The notes: generated from the sequence alone by a model not told the origin. Numbered from the stretch's first letter, positions 23,519-33,807 are shown. The stretch: DNA of 64,000 nt from Prochlorococcus sp. AG-347-I19 (GCA_003279105.1 QCBO01000001.1:124001-188000), one strand, 5' to 3'. Translations and numbers: made by a program.

Positions 23519-25135
23519 TTGGAATTAATTTCAAAAAAATCGATATTGATTATTGCTCCAAGTTTAATAGCAGAATCTTTATCGCTTAAGTTAACATCAC
23601 TAGACCAAAATTTAGAAATTAATTTTAATAATGAAAAAGGTGATATAACTCCAGATTTAGTTTTATGGAATGTTCTTAATTTCCAATCAGAAGACCTTAT
23701 AAGGTTAGAATTATTAAAATTAAGAGAAAGATATGATGAGTCAAAGTTTCTTATAATTCTCTCTGGCGAACTTGTTTATGAAGCAAATACCCCTCCATCA
23801 TTAAATTCTGAAGGTTTTCTTTTAAATCCCAGTGCAGAAAAAGTTCTTGAATCTATTGACACCATTTTAAATGGTGGAAGGGTATTTGATATTGAAAATA
23901 ATTCCCGAGTTCAATTAAACAAAAATAAGCCTCTCTCATTTAGTCAAAAAATTCTAACTTCAGGTCTTAAACAAATCGATTCTGAAATTAATTATATATT
24001 CAAATATGTCAACTCTGATTCAACACCAGAATTTTATAAATTCATTTTAAAAGGAAGATTAAGAGAACTTATTACTGCAAAATCTTTTCTAATTTTCTTA
24101 TGGGGTAATTCACTAGAACTTTATACAGAGGCAGTTTACACTGAAAATAAAATTAATCTTGAAAATAAGAACACTGTTTTCATTAAAGATAAAAACACCA
24201 CAGAAATATGGAATTTGATTTTAGATAGACTAAAAGAAAGGTTTAGCTCAACTAACTTACAGGTTGAATTTAATAATTCATCAATAATTCTCTCAGGAAT
24301 AAAGAAAGAATTTATTTCACGACTTATTTGCAAAATGTTAGATGAGTTAGATAATTTAGTAAAAAATATTAAGGAAAACTATAAGGAGAAAGATTTTAAA
24401 GATGATTTAAATTCTCTTATAAAAGAACTTAAAGTTAATACAATTTCAAATATCACAGACAGCTATTTTCGATTAAAAAAAGGAGGCGAATCTATTTCAA
24501 TAAATGATTTTATTTATAGTGAGGCAAGTTGTGAAGAGATAGATAGAGAATCGCATGAATCAATAATGTTTATTGAGCCAATTATTAAAAATGAAGCTCT
24601 TGACTATGATGGGAAATTACTCCCTCTATATGAAACTGAATCGTTTTTGATCCTTGAAAATATAATTTCAAATTGGATAATAAGGAACTGTAATTTATTA
24701 GCTTCTGAAATTTTTAATATTTGTTCTTCTTGGCCTGAATTAAGAACTGTACTTATAAATCCCGAATTACAATCGACAAGAAATTTTGAAAGATTTAGAA
24801 ATAATATTAATAACTATAATCGCTGGCATGACAATATTTATATGCCTATCTACTTGTATGAGAGTAAACGAGAATATATTGATATTATCGATAAAAAATT
24901 TACCCGTTACTTTAAAAATGAAAATAGGGAGAAAGAATTAGAGAATCTAGAATGGCTACAAAAACAAGTTACATTGTTAGTTGAGATAAGAGATGCCGTA
25001 GCACCGCAGTTAGAAGTTGCTGTAAAGTACATCGGTAATCTTTTCGTAACTTTCCTTACAAAGGTCGTTGGCAAAGCTATCGGTTTAGTGGGGAAAGGAA
25101 TCCTTCAAGGATTAGGAAGATCAAGTTCAAAGTAA
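23519..25135 (+). CDS. DUF3685 (Ycf55-like) protein with degenerate receiver-like N-terminus
   Basis: 538 residues, TTG start. Residues 1-125 read like a response-regulator fold (SILIIAPSLIAESLSLKL, then DLVLWNV, KFLIILSG, FLLNPSAEKVLESIDTIL), but the phospho-acceptor Asp position is not conserved. The long helical middle and C-terminus (WLQKQVTLLVEIRDAVAPQL, then a glycine-rich amphipathic tail KAIGLVGKGILQGLG) match the cyanobacterial/plastid DUF3685 family. No biochemical role is established. The tail may contact membranes. Confidence 0.78.
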   Translation: MELISKKSILIIAPSLIAESLSLKLTSLDQNLEINFNNEKGDITPDLVLWNVLNFQSEDLIRLELLKLRERYDESKFLIILSGELVYEANTPPSLNSEGFLLNPSAEKVLESIDTILNGGRVFDIENNSRVQLNKNKPLSFSQKILTSGLKQIDSEINYIFKYVNSDSTPEFYKFILKGRLRELITAKSFLIFLWGNSLELYTEAVYTENKINLENKNTVFIKDKNTTEIWNLILDRLKERFSSTNLQVEFNNSSIILSGIKKEFISRLICKMLDELDNLVKNIKENYKEKDFKDDLNSLIKELKVNTISNITDSYFRLKKGGESISINDFIYSEASCEEIDRESHESIMFIEPIIKNEALDYDGKLLPLYETESFLILENIISNWIIRNCNLLASEIFNICSSWPELRTVLINPELQSTRNFERFRNNINNYNRWHDNIYMPIYLYESKREYIDIIDKKFTRYFKNENREKELENLEWLQKQVTLLVEIRDAVAPQLEVAVKYIGNLFVTFLTKVVGKAIGLVGKGILQGLGRSSSK

Positions 25136-25149
25136 GTTTTTAAACTTTA

Positions 25150-25698
25150 ATGAAAATAATTCAATGGATCCTAATAGCATTAATTTTCTTAAGTCCATAT
25201 AAAGCAAATGCATCTAGAGATTCTGATAGTTACGATGGCAACATATTTCCTATATACGCAGGAAATGGAGCTATAGTTCCTCCCCAGGCAACTCTTCAGG
25301 AATCATTAAAAAATAAAAGAGTAGCAGTTTTATTTTTTTATCTTGACGATAGCTCAGATAGTAAAGCTATGGCTCCGATAATATCTGGGTTGGATTTGAT
25401 ATGGAGAAACAATATAGATATCATTGCTTTAACTACTGATGAATTACAGGATAAAGAAAAGTCTGATCTTAGAAATGAACCTAATTATTATTGGAACGGA
25501 TTAATTCCACAAACGATAATTTTAAATAGTGATGGTGAAGTAAAATATGATAAAAATGGAATGATTAATATCGATGAATTAAACAAAGTTATAGGAGAGT
25601 TAAAAGGGATTGATATAAAAGATACGTCATTTTCTTTAGAAAGTTTTAATGAATACAACAGTATCATTTCTGAAAAAAAAGATAAAAACATAAATTAA
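25150..25698 (+). CDS. Thioredoxin-fold thylakoid/lumen protein lacking CxxC
   Basis: 182 residues. A Sec-type signal (IIQWILIALIFLSPYKANA) is followed by a thioredoxin-like core: VAVLFFYLDDSSDSKAMAPI replaces the WCxxC site and has no cysteine; LIPQTIILNSDGEV has the cis-Pro region. A homologue is known to me as a thylakoid protein linked to photosystem I accumulation, but I am not certain of that assignment. The gene starts 14 bp after DUF3685, so they are likely co-transcribed. Confidence 0.7.
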   Translation: MKIIQWILIALIFLSPYKANASRDSDSYDGNIFPIYAGNGAIVPPQATLQESLKNKRVAVLFFYLDDSSDSKAMAPIISGLDLIWRNNIDIIALTTDELQDKEKSDLRNEPNYYWNGLIPQTIILNSDGEVKYDKNGMINIDELNKVIGELKGIDIKDTSFSLESFNEYNSIISEKKDKNIN

Positions 25699-25706
25699 TA
25701 AAAAAA

Positions 25707-26873
25707 ATGATATTAATAAATATCTTCTTAGCTCTTTTAATTTTTTTAATTCTTTCAGATTTATATGTTAAAAACTCACCCAAATCAAAGTTAAATCTGG
25801 TACCTATAAATTACAAAATCAAAAAAAAGGATGGTTTAAAGAAATTAATTATTGATTTAAAAATAACTAATAAAAGTAAAACCAAAGAAACGATGGTATC
25901 TAATATAAATTTTGAATTAGATTTTTTTAAAAGTAAAAGTAACGAGTATTGCCAAAATTTTAATTATCAAGAAGATATTTATATATATGAAAATAATAAA
26001 ATCAAGAATTTAAATAATTACTGGCCAACAACAATTATCAAGTCAAATTCAGAATTATTTGTAAGAATTATATATACATTTAGTAATAATAATTTTAGAA
26101 AAAAAATAAAATATCTATGGCTAAAAGTATATTGGGAGAACTATGGACATTTTGGTATTTCAAATAATAAGGATTGTTTGTTAATTAATTTAGATGGTCA
26201 AAAACATTGGCCCAAAGAGGTTTTTGAAATTCCAATAAATAATAAATATAAAGCTATTGCTATTAAAACTGATTTACTTGGTTGCTTTGATAACCCTGTA
26301 GATACCGTAATTGAATACTGCAAAGGAATTATAGAAAAAAATGATATTTTAACAATCGGTGAGAGTCCGCTAGCGATTATGCAAAATAGATATATTTCCC
26401 CTCAAAATTTAGAATATAGTTTATTTTCGAAAGCTTTATGCTATTTTTTTCACCCAACAAGCAGTCTCGCAACAGCTTGCGGCATGCAATTATTAATAAA
26501 TAGAATCGGAATCACAAGAATAACCTTTGCACTATTTGTTGGATTTCTCTTCAAATTAGTTGGTATTAAGGGTATGTTTTATAGGTTAACTGGTTCTGAA
26601 TCATCTCTCATTGATGATATAAGCGGAACAGTTCCCCCTTATGACAAGAGTATAGTTATGGGTCCTCTCAATGCGGATTTATTTTGTAAGGAGGTCTCGA
26701 ACTATCTGAATATAAATGTTGCTGTAGTCGATGTTAATGATCTTGGAAGTGTGAAAGTCTTAGCTAGTTCAAATAAAAAAGTAAATAAAATACTCAAAAG
26801 AAACTTAAAATCTAATCCAGCTGGCAATGGTGATGAAAAAACCCCTATAGTGTTAATAAGAGAAAAAAAGTAA
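25707..26873 (+). CDS. CofE-like (F420-0 gamma-glutamyl ligase family) protein
   Basis: 388 residues. After an N-terminal hydrophobic anchor (ILINIFLALLIFLILSDLYV) and a divergent beta-rich domain, the C-terminal half resembles the cyanobacterial CofE-like family: LTIGESPLAIMQNRYI, SSLATACGMQ, GTVPPYDKSIVMGPLNAD and VAVVDVNDLGSVKVLA. True CofE adds glutamates to coenzyme F420, which cyanobacteria generally are not known to make, so the substrate here is probably different. It is next to a GNAT-like gene (adjacent, no gap). Confidence 0.68.
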   Translation: MILINIFLALLIFLILSDLYVKNSPKSKLNLVPINYKIKKKDGLKKLIIDLKITNKSKTKETMVSNINFELDFFKSKSNEYCQNFNYQEDIYIYENNKIKNLNNYWPTTIIKSNSELFVRIIYTFSNNNFRKKIKYLWLKVYWENYGHFGISNNKDCLLINLDGQKHWPKEVFEIPINNKYKAIAIKTDLLGCFDNPVDTVIEYCKGIIEKNDILTIGESPLAIMQNRYISPQNLEYSLFSKALCYFFHPTSSLATACGMQLLINRIGITRITFALFVGFLFKLVGIKGMFYRLTGSESSLIDDISGTVPPYDKSIVMGPLNADLFCKEVSNYLNINVAVVDVNDLGSVKVLASSNKKVNKILKRNLKSNPAGNGDEKTPIVLIREKK

Positions 26874-27929
26874 ATGAAAAAAGATACCTCTTATTCTTTT
26901 CAATCTAAAAAAGGAATTGAAGTAACTTTTGAAGAACTCCATATAAGGCACATTAACCTTTTAATAGACATTAAAAATAAGGAATTGAATAATTGGTTTT
27001 TAAAGATGGCAATTATAAATACCTTTGATGACTTAAAAATTTTTTTAAATAATCTTAAGAAAAATAAAAAAAAATGCATAATTGCTATATATGGAAACGA
27101 AATTATTGGTTATTTAAATATTTTTCCCTTAAACAAAAAAGAGACTTGCTTAAAAATATCTAAGCCTAAGTTGATTAACAAAAAGTATTCATTAACAGAT
27201 AAACAACTAACTTTAGGATTGATAAAAAAATCCATCTCAATAAAAGACATCAAAACTTCAAGTTGGATAATTAACGCTGAAATAAATAATGTTGACCTCA
27301 TATCAACCTCAAGAGAATTAGGCTTTCAGCCTTTAGGGGAGATAATCCTTTGGGATGGTTCTTATCTAAATAAATCTATGAAGCAAAATACCAATGCCTA
27401 TGAATTAATTAATGAATTCCAAAACATTAATAAACAAAATATATTAAAAATAGTAAATTTCATAAGATCAAATCAATCTCCCTTAATAAGAAATATTTTA
27501 GATTTTGATCAAGACGACATTCTTAAAAGAAATAACTCTAAAAGTGGTGCCTTAATATATGAAAATTCAGTTTTATGTACAATTTTAAAAGATATAAATT
27601 ATCAAAACAAAGAAATTTATACTTTAACTATAAGTAGGTATTGGGATAAGAGATTCAATTCTATTTTAAAAGAATTTATAAAAAGATTTTTTGAAAAATC
27701 ACCCATTTCACATTTAAAAACCTATAAAGAAAATTCTCAATTAAATCTTTTTCTTGAAGAATGTAATCTCAAAGAAAAAGATCAAGAAATTATACTTATC
27801 AGGAACACAATAGTTAAAAATGAAGCCAAACAAGTAAATATAATAAACCAATCTTTGGAATCAATCTTTGAAAAATTAAGTCCTCAAGGTAATCCATATC
27901 CATCTCCTTTTCCATTAAAAACAAAGTGA
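26874..27929 (+). CDS. Hypothetical protein with GNAT-like features, 351 aa
   Basis: The start immediately follows the CofE-like stop. The N-terminal third looks like a GNAT acetyltransferase ([17 protein letters not shown] as beta4, [20 protein letters not shown] and [11 protein letters not shown] near the end of the fold), but the acetyl-CoA motif (R/QxxGxG/A) is poorly preserved. The C-terminal part (about 180-351) is unrecognised. It overlaps ruvX by 4 bp (GTGA). Function not assigned. Confidence 0.6.
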   Translation: MKKDTSYSFQSKKGIEVTFEELHIRHINLLIDIKNKELNNWFLKMAIINTFDDLKIFLNNLKKNKKKCIIAIYGNEIIGYLNIFPLNKKETCLKISKPKLINKKYSLTDKQLTLGLIKKSISIKDIKTSSWIINAEINNVDLISTSRELGFQPLGEIILWDGSYLNKSMKQNTNAYELINEFQNINKQNILKIVNFIRSNQSPLIRNILDFDQDDILKRNNSKSGALIYENSVLCTILKDINYQNKEIYTLTISRYWDKRFNSILKEFIKRFFEKSPISHLKTYKENSQLNLFLEECNLKEKDQEIILIRNTIVKNEAKQVNIINQSLESIFEKLSPQGNPYPSPFPLKTK

Positions 27930-28387
27930 AATTTTGCAAACCCAAACCCAAGTCAATTTTGAGTTTGGATATAGGTACCAAAAGAATAGGATTAGCTTAT
28001 TGTGATCCTTTATGCATAACATCAAACATACTTCCAGCAGTAAAACGGTTTGAAAATAATCAAGAGATTAAAATCATTAGAAATTATATAAATGAGTTAA
28101 ATTTGACTGGGTTTATTGTGGGAATTCCACTTGATGCGCAAGGTCAAATGACCACTCAAGCTATTGACTGTAAAAATTACGGTCAATTACTTTCAAATAA
28201 ATTAAAGCTTCCTTTTTCATACGTCAACGAACATAGTTCAACTTGGGAATCTTCAAATAGATTTGGAATTAAAAAAGATAAGTCCGGATTGATTGATAGT
28301 TTTTCAGCAAAAATAATACTTGAACAATGGATAGAAGAAGGTCCTGAATTAGAAGAAATAGCTGGTAAACCTCAGATAAAATATTAA
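27926..28387 (+). CDS. yqgF: Putative pre-16S rRNA nuclease YqgF/RuvX
   Basis: RNase H-fold protein, 153 residues. The [16 protein letters not shown] motif holds the first catalytic Asp, [13 protein letters not shown] the second strand, [10 protein letters not shown] the glutamate, and [12 protein letters not shown] the final Asp. Known roles are 16S rRNA 5'-end maturation and possibly Holliday-junction resolution. GTG start at 27926 overlaps the previous stop. Confidence 0.88.
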   Translation: MKFCKPKPKSILSLDIGTKRIGLAYCDPLCITSNILPAVKRFENNQEIKIIRNYINELNLTGFIVGIPLDAQGQMTTQAIDCKNYGQLLSNKLKLPFSYVNEHSSTWESSNRFGIKKDKSGLIDSFSAKIILEQWIEEGPELEEIAGKPQIKY

Positions 28388-28412
28388 TATTAATAAGGAT
28401 AAATTATTTTAA

Positions 28413-28949
28413 ATGAAAGAAGCCAACTCAAATGATAATTATGATGCACAGACACTTTTATTAAATGACTCAAATGGAAACGAGCTATTTTGTTTTCTTG
28501 AACAATTAGTAAGTGTTGAAGGCCAAGAATATGCTTTATTAACGCCAGTTGATACTCCAGTAAGTCTTTTTAAGATAAATGAAAAAGATGAACCTGAACT
28601 AATTGAGAAAATAGATAAAAATGAACAAATATTAAAAAATGCTGAAGCAGTTCTTCAAGAACATGATTTAAGACTTATCAGATCAGCAGTTACATTAACA
28701 GTATCAGGAGAACTTGAAGAACCAATTTACGATGAATTAGAAGAAGATTACGTCGATGATGATAGTGAGAGTTATGAATTGCTCGTTAACTTTAATCTTT
28801 TTGACCAAGAATATGGCTTATATATTCCACTAGATCCTTTTTTTATTGTGGGTAAATTAAAAGACAAAGGTGCATTATTAGTTGAAGATGATGAATTCGA
28901 TAAAATTCAACCTTTGATTGAAACTGAGCTTGAAAAAAGTAGTTCTTAA
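28413..28949 (+). CDS. DUF3727 cyanobacterial/plastid conserved protein
   Basis: 178 residues, strongly acidic (EEDYVDDDSESYE). The repeated beta motif ELFCFLEQLVSVEGQEYALL then TPVDTPVSLF recurs as VNFNLFDQEYGLYIPLDPFF, which matches the DUF1292/DUF3727 group shared by cyanobacteria and plastids. Function unknown. Lies 6 bp before the YqeG phosphatase gene. Confidence 0.72.
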   Translation: MKEANSNDNYDAQTLLLNDSNGNELFCFLEQLVSVEGQEYALLTPVDTPVSLFKINEKDEPELIEKIDKNEQILKNAEAVLQEHDLRLIRSAVTLTVSGELEEPIYDELEEDYVDDDSESYELLVNFNLFDQEYGLYIPLDPFFIVGKLKDKGALLVEDDEFDKIQPLIETELEKSSS

Positions 28950-28954
28950 AATAA

Positions 28955-29449
28955 ATGAGATCTATCCTAAAAGTTAATTGGGATTCAAACTTACCAATAT
29001 ATTCGATTTCTCAATCTGAGTTGCAAAAAAAAGGAATTCATTCTCTATTGCTAGATGTGGATGGGACTCTAGTAAATAGAAAATCAAATATGATCCCTAA
29101 AACTGTAAAAAATTGGATCATAGAATCTAAAAAACTTTTCTCCTTATATCTAATAAGTAATAATCCATCAAAAAAAAGAATCGCAAAATTAGCGAAAGAA
29201 CTAAATTTAAGGTATAAATACAATGCATCAAAGCCAAGAAAAAAAGTAACTTTGTCTGCTATCAAAGAAATTGGCATTAAGCCAGAAAATATAGCCATTA
29301 TCGGCGATAGAATTTTTACAGATATTATTGTTGGAAATAGATGTAATATAAAAACAATATTAGTTAAGCGATTAAATAGAGATGGCTTGCCTATAAAATT
29401 TAATTTAACTTTGACAATAGAAAAATTAATTTCTCATTTTATAAAATGA
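28955..29449 (+). CDS. YqeG-type HAD phosphatase
   Basis: 164 residues, HAD-IIIA subfamily. Motif I is [11 protein letters not shown] (nucleophile Asp), motif [10 protein letters not shown], motif III lysine in NASKPRKK and motif [12 protein letters not shown]. Some family members dephosphorylate phosphatidylglycerophosphate (the plant PGPP1 and yeast Gep4 relatives), which would complement the PgsA-like gene at 21 kb. The stop overlaps the proB ATG (ATGA). Confidence 0.85.
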   Translation: MRSILKVNWDSNLPIYSISQSELQKKGIHSLLLDVDGTLVNRKSNMIPKTVKNWIIESKKLFSLYLISNNPSKKRIAKLAKELNLRYKYNASKPRKKVTLSAIKEIGIKPENIAIIGDRIFTDIIVGNRCNIKTILVKRLNRDGLPIKFNLTLTIEKLISHFIK

Positions 29450-30528
29450 AAACTTGGGTTATAAAAATTGGTACCAGTATTTTAAGAGGGACAAAGGAAA
29501 CATCTACAGAAGCAATTATTGAAACTCTTTCTAGATCCTTTACAGATTTTCTTTCAAAAGGAAACAAATTAATTTTAGTAACTAGTGGAGCCGTTGGATT
29601 AGGTTGCCAAAAATTGAATATAAAAACAAGACCAAATGATTTAAGTACCCTTCAAGCTACTGCTGCAGTAGGTCAAGTTAATTTAATGTCCTTATACGCT
29701 AAAGTATTTAATGAATTAGGTCATAATATTGCTCAAATTTTAATAACTAAAGCTGATTTCAATTCGCGAGAATCCTTTAATAACGCTTCAAAAACATTAA
29801 AAAAATTAATAGATTTGAATGTTATTCCAATAGTAAATGAAAATGATACCGTAGCCAATGAAGAGCTTAAATATGGAGATAATGATACCCTCTCTGCTTT
29901 AGTTGCCTTAGCTATAAATGCTAACAAGCTTATTCTATTAACCGATATTGAAAATCTATACTCAAAAGATCCACGTAATAATAAAGATGCGCAACCTATT
30001 AAAGAAGTTCATAATAGTGAATTAAAAGAAATTAAAGATAAAAATATTCAAAACTCAAATAATGAATGGGGAACAGGAGGAATCTCTACAAAATTAATTT
30101 CTGCCGAAATAGCAACAAAAGGAGGAGTTGAAGTCCAACTAGTTGATGGAACTAATAAAAAAAACTTAATTGAAATTTTTAATGATAATAAAATTGGAAC
30201 TTTATTTTATCCAGTAGAAAAGCCTATAGGAAACAAAAAAAGTTGGCTCTCACATGCAATTCAAACGGTAGGGAAAATTACTTTGGATGATGGCGCTTCT
30301 TTTGCAATTAAAAAAAAAGGGGCCTCACTTTTAGCGGTCGGTGTTAAGAATGTAGAAGGAAACTTTACGATTAATCAGGCAGTTAAAATTGTCAATACAA
30401 ATGATAAAGAAGTTGCAAAAGGTTTAGTATCAGTAAGTAGCGACAAATTAAGAAGTATCTTAAATAATAAAGAAAATAACAACTCCTCGATAATTGTCGT
30501 ACACAGAGATGTTCTTGCTCTCTCTTAG
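29446..30528 (+). CDS. proB: Glutamate 5-kinase
   Basis: First step of proline synthesis, ATP-dependent phosphorylation of glutamate. 360 residues: the amino-acid kinase domain ([48 protein letters not shown]) and a C-terminal PUA domain (from about residue 270: [16 protein letters not shown]). Proline feedback inhibition is expected. Translational coupling to the YqeG gene by a 4-bp overlap. Confidence 0.95.
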   Translation: MKTWVIKIGTSILRGTKETSTEAIIETLSRSFTDFLSKGNKLILVTSGAVGLGCQKLNIKTRPNDLSTLQATAAVGQVNLMSLYAKVFNELGHNIAQILITKADFNSRESFNNASKTLKKLIDLNVIPIVNENDTVANEELKYGDNDTLSALVALAINANKLILLTDIENLYSKDPRNNKDAQPIKEVHNSELKEIKDKNIQNSNNEWGTGGISTKLISAEIATKGGVEVQLVDGTNKKNLIEIFNDNKIGTLFYPVEKPIGNKKSWLSHAIQTVGKITLDDGASFAIKKKGASLLAVGVKNVEGNFTINQAVKIVNTNDKEVAKGLVSVSSDKLRSILNNKENNNSSIIVVHRDVLALS

Positions 30529-30548
30529 AAAAAAATTAAAACTGAAAA

Positions 30549-31583
30549 ATGCTTTTAAGTAATTTAGTTGATCTAATAAAAAAAGGAAATTCAAATTTTA
30601 TTAGTGCCAATATTTTAGAAGATTTAAATATAGATGATGCTGCCTCATTGGATACTGCATTTAAACATCAAATATCTTTTTTAGAAGAAAATAATATCCT
30701 TAAAGAAAAATTAGATCAAACTAAAGCATCAGCAATAATAACTACTAATAACGATGAAATAGTTAGTGCCCTAAAGAAACTCAAAATATCAAACATAATC
30801 GTTAAAAATCCAAGAATTGCATTTGCAGAAGTATTGGATTGTTTATATAAAACTATCAATTTCAAATCGGGAATTCACGCTTCAGCAGTTATAGATAAAA
30901 CAGCAATAATTGGAGCAGATTGCCATATTGGACCTAATGTCTATATTGGAGAAAATACTGTAATTGGTGAAAATAATCGTATTCTTCCTGGATCATCAAT
31001 TTTAGGCAATGTTCGAATAGGAAATAATAATATAATTCATTCAAATTGTGTTATTTACGAAAATACCACTCTAAAAGATAATTGTGTAATTAATTCAAAT
31101 TCAGTTATTGGATCAGAGGGATTTGGTTTTATTCCTAAAAATGGCAAATGGGTCAAGATGCCTCAAAAAGGTGGTGTAAAAATAATGAGTTTTGTAGAAA
31201 TTGGAACGAATTGTTGTATTGATAGACCAGCAGTTGGATTTACTTTTATTGATGAGGGAACAAAGTTGGATAATTTAATACAAATAGGGCATGGAGTTAA
31301 AATTGGAAAGAATTGTGCATTTGCAGCACAAGTTGGTATAGCAGGAGGGGCAAATATTGGAGATGGTGTTATTTTGGCAGGGCAAGTAGGGGTCAATAAT
31401 AGAGTAAAAGTTGGTAATAATGTCATAGCGAGTTCAAAATGCGGAATCCATTGTGACATAGAAGATGGCAAGGTAATTAGTGGTTTCCCCGCGATGGAAA
31501 ATAAATCATGGCTAAGGAGTTCAAGTATTTTTAAAAAATTACCAGAATTGGCAAAAAAACTTAGACAATTAGACAAGCAATAA
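30549..31583 (+). CDS. lpxD: UDP-3-O-acyl-glucosamine N-acyltransferase
   Basis: Third step of lipid A synthesis, transferring a 3-hydroxyacyl chain from ACP. 344 residues: an N-terminal uridine-binding domain and a left-handed beta-helix of hexapeptide repeats (IIGADCHIGPNVYIGENTVI onward), with catalytic His in the IQIGHGVKIGKNC segment. It shows that this organism makes an LPS-like outer membrane, in line with lptB at 53 kb. ATG start 20 bp after proB. Confidence 0.95.
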   Translation: MLLSNLVDLIKKGNSNFISANILEDLNIDDAASLDTAFKHQISFLEENNILKEKLDQTKASAIITTNNDEIVSALKKLKISNIIVKNPRIAFAEVLDCLYKTINFKSGIHASAVIDKTAIIGADCHIGPNVYIGENTVIGENNRILPGSSILGNVRIGNNNIIHSNCVIYENTTLKDNCVINSNSVIGSEGFGFIPKNGKWVKMPQKGGVKIMSFVEIGTNCCIDRPAVGFTFIDEGTKLDNLIQIGHGVKIGKNCAFAAQVGIAGGANIGDGVILAGQVGVNNRVKVGNNVIASSKCGIHCDIEDGKVISGFPAMENKSWLRSSSIFKKLPELAKKLRQLDKQ

Positions 31584-31611
31584 TTTATTGTTCTATTAAA
31601 CAAAAATTTAA

Positions 31612-32685
31612 ATGAAGAAATATAAGATTGTTTTATTGTCAGGAGATGGAATTGGACCAGAGATTTCAGAAGTTTCAAAAAAAGTTTTAAAAAAGCTTTC
31701 GAAAAATCATAATTTCGATATTGAGATTATTGAAAAATTATTTGGAGGGATAGCTTATGAAAAATATGGGACTCCTGCACCAGATGAGACATTAGATCAA
31801 TGCAAAAAAAGTGATGCTGTACTTTTATCTTGTGTTGGAGATATTAAATATGATTCTCTTGCAAGAGAATTAAGGCCAGAAAGTGGGTTACTAAAGTTAA
31901 GATCTGCCCTAAACCTTTTTGCAAATATCAGGCCTGTCAAAATAAGAAAATCTCTATTAAATGCAAGTACATTAAAAAAAGAAATTGTTGAGCATGTAGA
32001 TCTTATTGTTGTAAGAGAATTAATAGGGGGAATTTATTTTGGAAAACCAAGAGGACATATAACAAATACAAAAATTCCAAAAGCTTTCAATACGATGGTT
32101 TATGATTCGGCCGAAATAGAGAGAATTACTGAAATAGCAATAAAAATTTCTAACCAAAGAAATAAAAAAATATGTTCTGTTGATAAATCAAACGTTCTTG
32201 AAGTTAGTCAATTGTGGAGAGATACAGTTTTAAATATCACCTCAAAAGATAAAAATATATCTCTAAGCAATATGTACGTTGATAATGCCGCAATGCAATT
32301 AGTTAGAGATCCTGGTCAATTTGATGTAATTTTAACTAGTAATTTATTTGGAGATATTTTAAGCGATTTAGCCGCAATGTTAACTGGTTCTATTGGTATG
32401 CTTCCATCTGCTTCTCTAAACAATAGTGGTCCTGGTGTTTTTGAACCTGTTCATGGTTCGGCTCCTGATATAGCTGGCAAAAACATAGCGAATCCTATAG
32501 CAATGCTTTTATCAGCTTCCATGATGTTAAAAATTGGATTAAGTGAAGATGAAGCTGCAGAAAATTTAGAAACTGCCATTGATAAAGTTTTGTCAAAAGG
32601 ATTTAGAACAGCAGATTTAGCTGATGAGTCTTCTGAAGTTTTATCTTGCAGTGAAATTGGAAATAAAATAATGGATGAAATTTAA
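31612..32685 (+). CDS. leuB: 3-isopropylmalate dehydrogenase
   Basis: Leucine biosynthesis, NAD-dependent oxidative decarboxylation of 3-isopropylmalate. 357 residues with LLSGDGIGPEI at the N-terminus, RPESGLLKLRSALNLFANIR substrate-binding loop, VRELIGGIYFG, and the metal site in NLFGDILSDLAAMLTGSIGM. HGSAPDIAGKNIANP is the adenine-binding loop. ATG start. About 90 bp separate it from the phosphoribulokinase gene. Confidence 0.97.
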   Translation: MKKYKIVLLSGDGIGPEISEVSKKVLKKLSKNHNFDIEIIEKLFGGIAYEKYGTPAPDETLDQCKKSDAVLLSCVGDIKYDSLARELRPESGLLKLRSALNLFANIRPVKIRKSLLNASTLKKEIVEHVDLIVVRELIGGIYFGKPRGHITNTKIPKAFNTMVYDSAEIERITEIAIKISNQRNKKICSVDKSNVLEVSQLWRDTVLNITSKDKNISLSNMYVDNAAMQLVRDPGQFDVILTSNLFGDILSDLAAMLTGSIGMLPSASLNNSGPGVFEPVHGSAPDIAGKNIANPIAMLLSASMMLKIGLSEDEAAENLETAIDKVLSKGFRTADLADESSEVLSCSEIGNKIMDEI

Positions 32686-32774
32686 AAAAAAATTAATAAA
32701 TAAAAAAATATTTCTAAGTTAAACATAAAGTTGGCATATGACCTGTCAGAATCATTAGATATTGTTTTTAAAAA

Positions 32775-33671
32775 ATGTCAAAACGTCATCCAGTAGTTGC
32801 TGTAACAGGATCTTCAGGAGCAGGAACAAGTACTGTAAAAAGAGCCTTTGAGCATATTTTCGCCAGAGAAGATATTGTTCCTGCAGTTGTAGAAGGTGAT
32901 AGTTACCACAGATTTGAAAGAATGCCTATGAAAAAAGCCATGGCAGACGCTCTTTCAAAAGGCGAAAATTTCTCTCATTTTGGTCCAGAGGCTAATCTTT
33001 TTGACAAGCTGGAAGAACTTTTTAAAATCTATGGTGAAACTGGAGGAGGGAAGAAAAGATATTATTTACATAGTCTTGAAGAAGCAGAAGAACATAATAC
33101 AAGACTTGGGACATCATTAGAACCTGGGCAATTTACTCCATGGGAAGATATTCCTGAGGGAACAGACGTACTTTTTTATGAAGGTTTGCATGGCGGGGTA
33201 GAAGGTGATGGATACAATGTGGCGTCTTATGCTGATTTACTTGTTGGTGTTGTTCCGATAACAAATTTAGAGTGGATTCAAAAAATCCATAGAGATAACG
33301 CAGAAAGAGGTTACTCAGCGGAAACCATTGTGGATACTATATTGAGAAGAATGCCCGATTATATAAATCACATTTGCCCCCAATTCAGCAAAACCGATAT
33401 TAATTTCCAAAGAATCCCCACAATTGACACTTCTAATCCTTTCATATGTAGGAATATCCCAACTCCTGATGAGAGCTTTGTGATCATACATTTCAGAAAA
33501 GGAGCAAGAGAGAAATGGGGGATTGATTTTCAATACTTGCTTGGAATGATTAACGATTCATTTATGTCAAGTCCAACAAGTATTGTTGTAAATGGAGGAA
33601 AAATGGGTTTCGCAATGGAACTAATTCTCACTCCAATAATTCATAAAATGATTGAGGAGAAAAATAAATAA
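32775..33671 (+). CDS. prk: Phosphoribulokinase, class I (bacterial type)
   Basis: Calvin-cycle kinase making ribulose-1,5-bisphosphate. 298 residues, P-loop GSSGAGTSTVKRAF (residues 12-25), VEGDSYHRFER and LFYEGLHGG. The sequence follows the proteobacterial class I (CbbP) form rather than the plant class II form. Only two cysteines (201 and 225) occur, so the N-terminal thioredoxin/CP12-regulated pair of class II enzymes is absent. ATG start; lies between leuB and accD. Confidence 0.9.
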   Translation: MSKRHPVVAVTGSSGAGTSTVKRAFEHIFAREDIVPAVVEGDSYHRFERMPMKKAMADALSKGENFSHFGPEANLFDKLEELFKIYGETGGGKKRYYLHSLEEAEEHNTRLGTSLEPGQFTPWEDIPEGTDVLFYEGLHGGVEGDGYNVASYADLLVGVVPITNLEWIQKIHRDNAERGYSAETIVDTILRRMPDYINHICPQFSKTDINFQRIPTIDTSNPFICRNIPTPDESFVIIHFRKGAREKWGIDFQYLLGMINDSFMSSPTSIVVNGGKMGFAMELILTPIIHKMIEEKNK

Positions 33672-33807
33672 TTAATTTTCGATTATCAACTCAGATCATT
33701 ATATTTTTACTTTGAAGAGTTTTTAATCTATAAGATCTCAAATTTTTATATATCTTTCTTGATAAAAGTACCTCATTTAGATTTAAATAGAAAAAACAGG
33801 AAAAGTT

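Noticed and set aside
29733-29927. 64-codon minus-strand frame
   Set aside because: Shadow of proB; no independent start context.
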